Below the pieces are notes generated by a model that was not told the origin of the DNA, made no database searches, and saw only the letters and a program-made list of their open reading frames with translations. A stretch of 6,406 nucleotides of DNA from Candidatus Roizmanbacteria bacterium CG10_big_fil_rev_8_21_14_0_10_45_7 (lineage in GTDB: Bacteria > Patescibacteriota > Microgenomatia > UBA1406). Below, one piece after another: positions 1-5,651 of the stretch. Each line of letters opens with the position of its first letter. Within the stretch, counting starts at the first letter, position 1. The position numbers were made by a program, and so were the translations under genes. The stretch spans positions 1-6,406 of the forward strand of contig PFEE01000050.1 of the NCBI GenBank assembly GCA_002793745.1, given 5' to 3'.

Positions 1-563
1 GTTTCCGTGTACTGGTAGTCTACATTAGAAATAACGATATCGGCGTCATATTGCCTGCCTTCTTCAGTCGTAATTCCCACCACTTGTTCTTGGGCGATAC
101 GGATATGAGCAACCGCAGTATTGGTGCGAATCAGCACGCCATATTTTTTCGCTAAAGTGATAAGTGATGGGACTAGTGTATCTGCCACATAGGCTGTGGA
201 GTTCTTTTTTGGAAACAGTACTTCTCTCAGAACTCTATACGCAACGTGTGGTTTGAACAAATCCCATGGCGAATCGTAGTTGTTGTAGATATATGAAAAC
301 CGGTATGGGTTTAGAAAAGGATTGTTCGAATGGGGTAAATCAATCGGCTTAAGGTTAATATATTTTTCTAGTGGTAGATCCAGGTATGTGAAAAAGATGT
401 GAAAAGCCTCAGAAAATGTATGGGGTAGTAGTAGCTTTTCTGCCTTTCCACCGATTACTTTATTTTTTTCAAATATATCGACTTCGTATCCTTGTTTTGA
501 CAGTAAACAAGAACAAGCTAATCCTCCTATGCCGCTTCCGATGATAATAATCCTTCGTTTCAT
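1..563 (-). CDS. CrtI-like FAD-dependent oxidoreductase (phytoene desaturase family), N-terminal part, runs off left edge
   Basis: The first 187 codons are visible, starting at the ATG complementary to 561-563 and open to the window edge. Residues 5-34 form a textbook FAD-binding beta-alpha-beta unit: a hydrophobic strand, GSGIGG at 9-14, and the ribose-binding acid E32 in FEKN, followed by GG at 38-39. Near the edge, a VISN-V-D-Y motif (177-183) is typical of phytoene desaturase and carotenoid isomerase relatives, which oxidise or isomerise polyene substrates at membranes. Between these landmarks the protein is unusually short. Family members have roughly 240 residues there; this one has about 140, and I see neither the GF-FD-GP segment that normally follows the GG nor the YP-x-GG segment before the second half. 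It may be a decayed gene or a divergent one. CTA, ATA and AGA/AGG codons seem more frequent than in typA. It lies 26 nt after ruvB on the same strand. Substrate is unknown. Confidence 0.7.
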   Translation of the reverse strand, partial: MKRRIIIIGSGIGGLACSCLLSKQGYEVDIFEKNKVIGGKAEKLLLPHTFSEAFHIFFTYLDLPLEKYINLKPIDLPHSNNPFLNPYRFSYIYNNYDSPWDLFKPHVAYRVLREVLFPKKNSTAYVADTLVPSLITLAKKYGVLIRTNTAVAHIRIAQEQVVGITTEEGRQYDADIVISNVDYQYTE

Positions 564-588
564 ATATTCTTGACTCAGATATATTCCT

Positions 589-597
589 GTTATAGCA
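589..597 (-). promoter_or_regulatory. Possible extended -10 promoter for the CrtI-like gene
   Basis: On the minus strand the sequence TGCTATAAC gives an extended -10 (TGn plus TATAAC, five of six consensus bases). It overlaps the ruvB stop codon. A start site about 7 nt downstream would leave a leader of about 19 nt before the ATG at 563. No clear -35 is seen. The gene could also be read through from ruvB, so this is tentative. Confidence 0.3.
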
Positions 598-1558
598 ATG
601 TATGTTTGTGCGGCATTACTTGGTTAAGATGTTCGTATGTTTTTTTTGTCGCCACCCTTCCTTTGGGTGTGCGTTTAATAAACCCCAGCTGAAGCAAATA
701 CGGTTCAATAAATTCTTCTAATGTTTTGGTATCCTCAGAAAGCGCACTGGCCATAGTTTCAATTCCCACCGGCCCGCCATCAAATTTATCAACCAGTGTT
801 TTTAGATAACTTATGTCTTGTGAAAACAAGCCAAATTTATCAAGTTCGAGGATAGAAAACAACTCGTTAACGAGTTGTTTGTGTATTTTTTTATGTTCAC
901 TCGTTTCAAGCAGGTCACGCGCCCGTCGCAATATGCGGTTGGCAATACGCGGTGTTTTTCGGGAGCGATAGGCAATCTCACGCGCCGCATCGGGCTCAAG
1001 CGGCAGTTCAAGTTTTGCTGCATTATGGGTAACGATGTGGGCAATTTCTTCTTCAGTATAGTACTCAAGCCGCAAAATCATGCCGAACCGATCACGCAGC
1101 GGAGCAGAAAGTAAGGCAACTCGCGTGGTTGCACCCACAATGGTGATGTGTGGAATGGGAAGACGTACCGTGCGCGCTGCTGGTCCTTTCCCGACAACAA
1201 TATCAAGATGAAATTCCTCCAGTACCGGGTAGAGCGCCTCCTCTACGATTTTTGGCATACGGTGTATTTCGTCGATAAACAGTATGTCGCCGTTTTTAAG
1301 ATTGGTTAGAATGGCTGCCAAATCGCCTGCCCGCTCAAGTGCCGGACCTGAGGTAAGACGGATATTACCTCCCAGCTCATGTGCAACGATATGCGCGAGG
1401 GTGGTTTTGCCGATACCCGGAGGGCCATACAACAGCAGATGATCGGCATTTTCTTTTCGTTTCTTGGCAGCCTGCAAAAATAGGTCCAAACTTTTTTTTG
1501 CATTGCCTTGGCCAATGTAATCTTTGAGAGATAAGGGGCGAAGCTGATCAATACTCAT
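590..1558 (-). CDS. ruvB: Holliday junction branch migration ATPase RuvB
   Basis: RuvB is the AAA+ motor that, as hexameric rings loaded by RuvA, drives branch migration of Holliday junctions. From the chosen start the protein has 322 residues, close to the usual 330-350. Visible motifs are the N-terminal LRP motif (6-8), Walker A GPPGIGKTT (45-53), Walker B with DEIH (96-99), sensor I GATTR (142-146), an arginine finger in LRDRFG (R157) and sensor II in TPRIANR (R204). A winged-helix C-terminus follows, with DKFDGGPVG, EPYL and RTPKGR blocks as in E. coli. I place the start at the ATG complementary to 1556-1558, because it overlaps the ruvA stop as ATGA and matches family N-termini. An in-frame ATG 24 nt upstream (1582) lies inside ruvA and would add eight residues without family support. 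There is no Shine-Dalgarno, so translation probably depends on coupling to ruvA. Confidence 0.97.
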   Translation of the reverse strand: MSIDQLRPLSLKDYIGQGNAKKSLDLFLQAAKKRKENADHLLLYGPPGIGKTTLAHIVAHELGGNIRLTSGPALERAGDLAAILTNLKNGDILFIDEIHRMPKIVEEALYPVLEEFHLDIVVGKGPAARTVRLPIPHITIVGATTRVALLSAPLRDRFGMILRLEYYTEEEIAHIVTHNAAKLELPLEPDAAREIAYRSRKTPRIANRILRRARDLLETSEHKKIHKQLVNELFSILELDKFGLFSQDISYLKTLVDKFDGGPVGIETMASALSEDTKTLEEFIEPYLLQLGFIKRTPKGRVATKKTYEHLNQVMPHKHTLL

Positions 1559-2127
1559 GCTCGTGCCAATAACTGCAAACATTGGGCTATTTTTTCTTCC
1601 AAGGTACCGGTAGGCTTTACCTTTTGTATGGTTTTGGCAATCTCACCCCTCTGAAAGCCTAAATTAGTTAGTGCCTCAGTGAGCTCGTCCTGTACCGGAT
1701 TCATAGCCTCATCCAATGAAAAATGGGTGCCAAATTTTGATGAAAGCTCAAGTAGTATTTTTTGAGCGGTTTTGGTGCCCACTCCTTTCATAGTTGAGAA
1801 GTAGGCAAGATTCTGTTTTTGTATGGCGGCATACAGGTCATCTATGGGTCCGTGGTTCACAATCGCAAACGCCGACTTGGGGCCGATGCCTGGTACATCA
1901 AGAAGAACCGTAAACAGCATCAATTCATTTTTTGATGAGAATCCATAGAGTGATAACTCTGATTCACGCACATGGGTATATATATAGAGCGTAATCGATG
2001 AACCGTCTTTGGTCGTAAGTAGTGTTTCTTTCGAGACAAATACTTTGTATCCAACTCCGCTTGCCGTATCCACAACCAGAGAATCAGAAAAGTGATCGGT
2101 AATGGTTCCGGTGAGTTTGCCTATCAT
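1555..2127 (-). CDS. ruvA: Holliday junction DNA-binding protein RuvA
   Basis: RuvA tetramers hold the four-way junction flat and recruit RuvB. The product has 190 residues. Domain I (about 1-63) begins MIGKLTG and contains SGVGYKV and the HVRESELSLYGF block. Domain II carries two helix-hairpin-helix motifs, VPGIGPKSA near 78-86 and MKGVGTKTAQKI at 113-124, which bind the DNA backbone. A linker rich in acidic residues leads to the small domain III (about 140-190) that contacts RuvB. The ATG at 2125-2127 is chosen because the family begins at MIG. The frame is open further up to another ATG at 2172, but that would overlap ruvC and add 15 unsupported residues. The gene starts 14 nt after the ruvC stop with no recognisable Shine-Dalgarno, and its stop overlaps the ruvB start. 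The acidic pin is altered: E. coli has E55-D56 where this protein has E55-S56-E57. Confidence 0.97.
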   Translation of the reverse strand: MIGKLTGTITDHFSDSLVVDTASGVGYKVFVSKETLLTTKDGSSITLYIYTHVRESELSLYGFSSKNELMLFTVLLDVPGIGPKSAFAIVNHGPIDDLYAAIQKQNLAYFSTMKGVGTKTAQKILLELSSKFGTHFSLDEAMNPVQDELTEALTNLGFQRGEIAKTIQKVKPTGTLEEKIAQCLQLLARA

Positions 2128-2141
2128 GTATGGTCTGTATT

Positions 2142-2642
2142 CTACATCAGCGATGGGTTTATGTACAGGCAAGCAAGGGCACAGGCAATAGCGTCAGAGG
2201 TGTCATCAATAGCAGGTGCAGTTTCAAGGTTGAGATACGTCATTGCCATGCGCTCTACCTGGCCTTTTTCGGCATGGCCATAACCGGTGAGCGCTTGCTT
2301 AATTTGCGGAGGAGTGAGGTGAATAACGGGCAGATGGTAGGTTGATGCAGCCAGCATAAGCACTCCCTGCGCTTGACCAACGCTGATAATTGTTTTTTTG
2401 TTTTTATTCATAAAAATGTCCTCCATCGCCATGCCCTGCGGGTGGTATTTTTGAATGAGCGCGGTAATCGTGTCGTATATATCGTGGAAACGCTGCTCAT
2501 GAGTTTTTTTGGTGCTGGTTTCTATGCACCCGTATGCCAAGGGGGTAATGGTGCCCCCATAGTCCTTTTGCAAAAACGCATACCCGGTTCTTGCAATACC
2601 CGGATCAATACCCAATATACAATACACATCCTCCTCGTTCAT
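2142..2642 (-). CDS. ruvC: Crossover junction endodeoxyribonuclease RuvC
   Basis: RuvC is the RNase H-fold dimeric nuclease that cuts Holliday junctions held by RuvAB. The 166-residue product has the normal length. The catalytic acids are present: D13 in LGIDPG, E74 in MAMEDIF, and D147 and D150 in IDDTSDAIA. The GQAQGV block (89-94) and the Q-K-G-AEK-QV region (113-129) also match the family. The start is the ATG complementary to 2640-2642; a stop codon lies just upstream in the same frame, so no longer form exists. The N-terminus is about five residues longer than in E. coli. A GAGGAGG at 2630-2636 sits inside the reading frame as the EE codons and lies too close to the next possible start, a GTG at 2625-2627, to favour it. 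RuvC is first in a ruvC-ruvA-ruvB operon, a common order, and is transcribed divergently from the SurA_N-like gene. Confidence 0.97.
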   Translation of the reverse strand: MNEEDVYCILGIDPGIARTGYAFLQKDYGGTITPLAYGCIETSTKKTHEQRFHDIYDTITALIQKYHPQGMAMEDIFMNKNKKTIISVGQAQGVLMLAASTYHLPVIHLTPPQIKQALTGYGHAEKGQVERMAMTYLNLETAPAIDDTSDAIACALACLYINPSLM

Positions 2643-2653
2643 GTCTACACGGT

Positions 2654-2659
2654 ATCATA
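2654..2659 (-). promoter_or_regulatory. Candidate -10 box for ruvCAB
   Basis: On the minus strand TATGAT ends 11 nt before the ruvC ATG, so a start site 6-7 nt downstream would give a leader of only about 5 nt. The preceding region has no good -35 hexamer and no TGn extension. It is supported mainly by position, since the ruvC operon must start inside the 58-bp intergenic region or within the gene opposite. Confidence 0.4.
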
Positions 2660-2666
2660 TTTCCCC

Positions 2667-2694
2667 TTGCTCTGCACGATGCTTGTGCTACAAT
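2667..2694 (+). promoter_or_regulatory. Extended -10 promoter of the SurA_N-like gene, predicting leaderless mRNA
   Basis: The -10 box TACAAT is at 2689-2694, preceded by an extended-10 TG at 2686-2687. A weak -35, TTGCTC (2667-2672), is 16 nt upstream. Only six bases separate the -10 from the ATG at 2701, so transcription should begin at or within a base of the start codon. The bases before the ATG contain no Shine-Dalgarno. Confidence 0.6.
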
Positions 2695-2700
2695 GCACAC

Positions 2701-3378
2701 ATGGCAAATAAAAAAACACCCAAGGCGCAATCACGGTCTGCGAAGAAAACGACCGTTCCACAATCCGTTACCAGCTCGTTTGTATCCCAAACAGGCCTGA
2801 AAAAAGTATCCCCCAAAATGATAGTGATGGGTGGCGGTATTGCGGTACTGGCATTGCTGTTGGTTTTGCTGTCGCGCTACCTGGTGGTAGCAACGGTAAA
2901 TGGTTCTCCGATTACCCGCATGGAATACTATCAGGAGTTGGAAACCATGAGTGGCAAGCAGGTTATGGACAATTTAATAACCCGCAAACTGGTCGAGCAA
3001 AAATTGAGTGAAAACAAAATTACCATAGACCAAAAGACCGTTGACGGGGAAATTAAAAAGCTTGAAACACAGCTTTCATCTCAAGGGCAGAAGCTTGAGG
3101 ACTTGCTTACTATGCAAGGCATTGACCGCCGCTATCTTGAAAAGAATATCAGGCTTCAAAAGGGTGTTGAACAACTGCTTTCTTCCAAAAATACAGTCAC
3201 CGAGAAAGAAATCGACGAATATATAGCGAAAAATCAAGAACAGCTTGCGCAAGGTGGCGTTTCCGAGACCGATCAGCGCAATCAGGTACGTGAACTGCTG
3301 AAATCCCAGAAATTCAGCAAGGTAGTACAGGACTGGCTCGAAAAGATCAAAAAAGAGGCTAAGATCAAAAACTACTAA
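2701..3378 (+). CDS. Membrane-anchored SurA_N/PrsA-like chaperone domain protein
   Basis: The 225-residue protein starts with a basic, Ser/Thr/Lys-rich cytoplasmic tail (1-39), has one transmembrane helix (about 40-57), and continues outside the membrane with VATVNGSPITRMEYYQELE (63-81), the signature opening of the SurA N-terminal domain found in SurA, PrsA and related periplasmic or extracellular foldases. The rest is charged and helical, with ITRKLVEQKL and a pattern of Lys/Glu helices through to the C-terminus. No parvulin peptidyl-prolyl isomerase domain follows, so a holdase or chaperone role is more likely than isomerase activity; this is inference. The ATG at 2701 is preferred over one at 2641 because the promoter lies between them. 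The 2641 start would precede the -10 and would be separated from the membrane helix by 20 unlikely residues. TypA begins 38 nt downstream with its own promoter. No gene symbol is justified. Confidence 0.8.
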   Translation: MANKKTPKAQSRSAKKTTVPQSVTSSFVSQTGLKKVSPKMIVMGGGIAVLALLLVLLSRYLVVATVNGSPITRMEYYQELETMSGKQVMDNLITRKLVEQKLSENKITIDQKTVDGEIKKLETQLSSQGQKLEDLLTMQGIDRRYLEKNIRLQKGVEQLLSSKNTVTEKEIDEYIAKNQEQLAQGGVSETDQRNQVRELLKSQKFSKVVQDWLEKIKKEAKIKNY

Positions 3379-3397
3379 CTCCGTAGGGGTTAAAGTG

Positions 3398-3406
3398 TGA
3401 TATACT
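3398..3406 (+). promoter_or_regulatory. Extended -10 promoter of typA, predicting a nearly leaderless mRNA
   Basis: TGATATACT is an extended -10 (TGn then TATACT, five of six consensus bases). The ATG follows after ten bases that are almost all pyrimidines (tttcccttct), so there is no Shine-Dalgarno and a leader of about 4 nt is expected. No -35 hexamer is recognisable at 16-18 nt, which is normal for extended -10 promoters. Confidence 0.6.
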
Positions 3407-3416
3407 TTTCCCTTCT

Positions 3417-5252
3417 ATGGAGATACGTAATATTGCTATTATTGCCCACGTCGACCACGGTAAAACTACCTTGGTTGATGCGTTATTGAAGCAAACCCAC
3501 ACTTTCCGTGACAATCAGCGGGAAATGTCGCAGGAGCTTTTAATGGACTCCAATGACCTTGAACGAGAAAAAGGCATTACGATTTTGGCAAAAAATACCT
3601 CGGTTTTTTACAAAGACACCAAAATAAATATTATTGATACCCCCGGCCACGCCGACTTTGGCGGTGAAGTTGAGCGTACTATCAACATGGCCGCAGGAGC
3701 TATTTTGCTGGTGGACGCAGCAGAAGGGCCTCTTCCTCAAACTAAATTCGTGCTGAAACAGGCACTGGCCGCCCATCTTAAGATAATCCTTATCATTAAT
3801 AAGATTGATAAAAAAGATGCCCGTCCACAAGAAGTGTTGACTGAAGTTGAAAATCTGTTTCTAGAACTGGCGGATGATGATGCTGCACTAAACTTTGTCA
3901 CCTTGTATGCGGTGGGACGCGATGGTAAGGTGTTTACCACATTACCTGAAAATTATACTTCCGATATGCCCGGCGACACCTCCCCTCTTCTGGACACACT
4001 CTTACAGGAGATACCCAACAGCTCAATCGATATGGATAAGCCATTGCAATTGCTGATTTCATCCATTGCAAGCGATTCATACGTTGGAAAACTGTGTATA
4101 GGACGAGTACACCAAGGGGTTATTCGAAAAAATCAGCAAGTAGCGCTGGTGTCGGATAACAAGGTGGTGGGTTCGTATAGAATACAAAAATTGTATACCA
4201 CCGCTGGTTTGGGACGGGTAGAGGTTGATGAAGTGCCATCAGGTGATATTGCAACTTTGGCAGGTATTAGCGAACTTACCATTGGGATGACCATTACCGA
4301 CCCCGCTTCTCCCATTGGACTCCCTTCAATTAATGTGAGTGAACCAACGATTAAAATATCCATATCTCCCAACACCAGCCCCTTTGCCGGCCGTGAAGGA
4401 ACCTATGGAACATCACGCCAACTGAAAGAGCGTTTACTGAAAGAAAAAGAAACCAATATTGGTTTACGTATAGAAGAAGATACCCAATCTTCTGGTTTTA
4501 TCGTGTATGGCCGAGGTGAGCTTCATTTGGCGGTATTAATTGAAGAAATGCGTCGTGAAGGATACGAGTTTGAGGTGTCTAAACCACAGGTTGTGCTTAA
4601 GACGATCGATGGGAAAGTGCATGAACCCTATGAGGAAGTTACGATTGAAGTCGATAATCCGTATGTCGGGGTTGTCAGTGAAGAATTGGGCAAGCGCAAA
4701 GGAGCGATGCTTGATATGCGCGCTGAACGTGGTGAGAAAACGGCCCTTGTGTACAAAATTGCGAGCAAAAATCTATTGGGTGTGCGTAATGCACTACTTA
4801 CCTCATCCCGCGGAACAGCCATTATGAACAGCTATTTTTTGGGCTACGAACCACGGGGCGCGGATATGAAACAAATACGCAATGGCGCGTTGGTTTCAGT
4901 TAAAGCAGGCGTGGCTCTTTCATATGGCTTGGCAAACGCCCAAGAGCGCGGTGCGTTATTTGTGGGGGTAGGTACTGAATTATATGAAGGCATGGTTATT
5001 GGTGTTGCCAGCAAACAACATGACGTAGAAGTAAATGCAACTAAGGCAAAGCAGCTTACCAATAATCGTTCATCGGGAGAAGGAGTTTCGGTCAGTGTTA
5101 CGACTCCCACTATATTAAGCCTTGAACAATCGCTTGATTTTATTGATGATGACGAGTTACTGGAAGTGACTCCCAAATCCCTTCGCATCCGCAAGCGCAT
5201 TCTTTCTCTTACTCAACGGCGCGTTGCCGACCGTAGTAAAAAACAGCTTTGA
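3417..5252 (+). CDS. typA: Ribosome-associated translational GTPase TypA/BipA
   Basis: TypA/BipA is an EF-G-like GTPase that binds the 70S ribosome and helps 50S assembly and growth under stress, especially in the cold. The 611-residue length is normal and the protein is complete. GTPase motifs are G1 HVDHGKTT (11-18), the switch I block EREKGITI (49-56), G3 DTPGH (74-78) and G4 NKID (128-131). After the GTPase domain come domain II (about 205-300), the EF-G-like domain III beginning PTIKISISPNTSPFAGREG, the GRGELHL motif that opens the next alpha-beta unit, the V-domain YEEVTIEVDNPYVGVVSEELGKRKG, and the BipA-specific C-terminal domain ending in a basic tail. The G5 region reads YAVGRDG (164-170) where most members have YASA-x-x-G. 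The ATG at 3417 gives the canonical N-terminus MEIRNIAIIAHVDHGK. The gene is likely transcribed alone. Confidence 0.97.
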   Translation: MEIRNIAIIAHVDHGKTTLVDALLKQTHTFRDNQREMSQELLMDSNDLEREKGITILAKNTSVFYKDTKINIIDTPGHADFGGEVERTINMAAGAILLVDAAEGPLPQTKFVLKQALAAHLKIILIINKIDKKDARPQEVLTEVENLFLELADDDAALNFVTLYAVGRDGKVFTTLPENYTSDMPGDTSPLLDTLLQEIPNSSIDMDKPLQLLISSIASDSYVGKLCIGRVHQGVIRKNQQVALVSDNKVVGSYRIQKLYTTAGLGRVEVDEVPSGDIATLAGISELTIGMTITDPASPIGLPSINVSEPTIKISISPNTSPFAGREGTYGTSRQLKERLLKEKETNIGLRIEEDTQSSGFIVYGRGELHLAVLIEEMRREGYEFEVSKPQVVLKTIDGKVHEPYEEVTIEVDNPYVGVVSEELGKRKGAMLDMRAERGEKTALVYKIASKNLLGVRNALLTSSRGTAIMNSYFLGYEPRGADMKQIRNGALVSVKAGVALSYGLANAQERGALFVGVGTELYEGMVIGVASKQHDVEVNATKAKQLTNNRSSGEGVSVSVTTPTILSLEQSLDFIDDDELLEVTPKSLRIRKRILSLTQRRVADRSKKQL

Positions 5253-5291
5253 ACAATAATTTCGGTTTCAGCTATTTTTCAGCTTGAAGAC

Positions 5292-5297
5292 TATACT
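5292..5297 (+). promoter_or_regulatory. Candidate -10 box of the response-regulator remnant, leaderless spacing
   Basis: TATACT ends seven bases before the ATG at 5305, the same spacing and hexamer type as the two upstream plus-strand genes, again with no Shine-Dalgarno. The TGn extension is absent and no strong -35 is seen. The promoter appears intact even though the gene behind it is broken. Confidence 0.5.
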
Positions 5298-5304
5298 TTT
5301 TACT

Positions 5305-5467
5305 ATGAGAATATTGGTGATTGAGGATGAGCGCCGCATAGCTCTATCGCTTAAAAAAGGGCTTGAGCAAGAACATTATGTAGTTGATGTTAGCTATAAC
5401 GGAGTTGAGGGTTTTGATTTAGCCTCCTCTGCTGATGCTTACGGCAAAAGGCCAAACCAAAGATTAG
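5305..5467 (+). pseudogene. OmpR-type response regulator, internally deleted and frameshifted remnant
   Basis: The frame opens with MRILVIEDERRIALSLKKG, a strong receiver-domain N-terminus with the acidic pocket E7-D8, and runs normally for about 44 residues to ASSAD. It should then continue to the phosphorylated aspartate. Instead the sequence jumps: from 5435 the next frame encodes M-L-T-A-K-G-Q-T-K-D, the later receiver motif carrying the conserved Thr of beta-4, and then stops at TAG 5465-5467. The original frame ends at 5478 as a 57-codon ORF with a nonsense tail. Roughly 30-35 residues, including the phosphoacceptor Asp, are missing between the two pieces, and the rest of the receiver and the whole winged-helix DNA-binding domain (about 120 residues) are missing after TKD. 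It cannot act as a response regulator. Sequencing or assembly collapse is the main alternative. Confidence 0.8.
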
Positions 5468-5470
5468 CCT

Positions 5471-5599
5471 ATGTTTAACTCGGTACGATTAAAATTAACC
5501 GGTTGGTACCTGCTGATTGTTATGTGTATTAGCATTGCCTTTAGTACTGCCATTTATTGGGTACTTACGTTTGAACTAGAACGCTTTGAACATATATAG
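5471..5599 (+). pseudogene. Sensor histidine kinase, N-terminal remnant only
   Basis: Directly after the response-regulator fragment, in the frame of its second piece and separated by TAG CCT, is an ATG opening a 42-codon frame. MFNSVRLKLTGWYLLIV is the typical start of a two-component histidine kinase: a short amphipathic lead, then a transmembrane helix (about 12-31), then FELERFEHI just outside the membrane. A TAG stops it before the sensor loop, HAMP, HisKA and ATPase domains. The order regulator then kinase is the normal operon order, supporting a former two-component operon. Bases 5600-5651 up to the convergent transporter gene stay in the same frame for a while after two stops but contain nothing I recognise as kinase, and no convincing terminator hairpin. 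Confidence 0.75.
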
Positions 5600-5651
5600 T
5601 AAACAATCACCGTGGCTCGATTGCTGTACGGATACCGTTATATCGATAGGC

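Larger units (their letters stand above)
5253..5651. other. 399-bp stretch without an intact gene: decayed two-component operon
   Basis: This gap between typA and the transporter holds a -10 box, the broken response regulator and the histidine kinase stub described separately. Bases 5253-5291 and 5600-5651 show no coding signal, no clear hairpin and no repeat. A palindromic TATCGATA at 5641-5648 is too short to mean much. Confidence 0.6.

Noticed and set aside
1559..1582. Upstream ATG extending RuvB by eight residues
   Set aside because: The extension lies inside ruvA, has no family match, and the downstream ATG gives the classical ATGA overlap with the ruvA stop.
2128..2172. Upstream ATG extending RuvA by 15 residues
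   Set aside because: RuvA proteins begin at MIG; the extension would overlap ruvC and shows no conservation.
2625..2636. GAGGAGG followed by GTG as a Shine-Dalgarno and alternative ruvC start
   Set aside because: Only two bases separate GAGGAGG from the GTG, too close for normal use, and the motif is fully explained as the Glu-Glu codons of the reading frame starting at 2642.
2641..2700. Upstream ATG extending the SurA_N-like protein by 20 residues
   Set aside because: The promoter -10 at 2689-2694 lies after this ATG, and the extra residues look like translated intergenic DNA.
4540..4827. A 95-codon ORF and several antisense ORFs within typA
   Set aside because: They lie in other frames of a clearly conserved gene, have unusual composition and no recognisable domains.
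5600..5640. Imperfect CAATC/GATTG hairpin as a terminator for the convergent genes
   Set aside because: The stem is only five pairs with a 10-base loop, and no T-tract follows on either strand.
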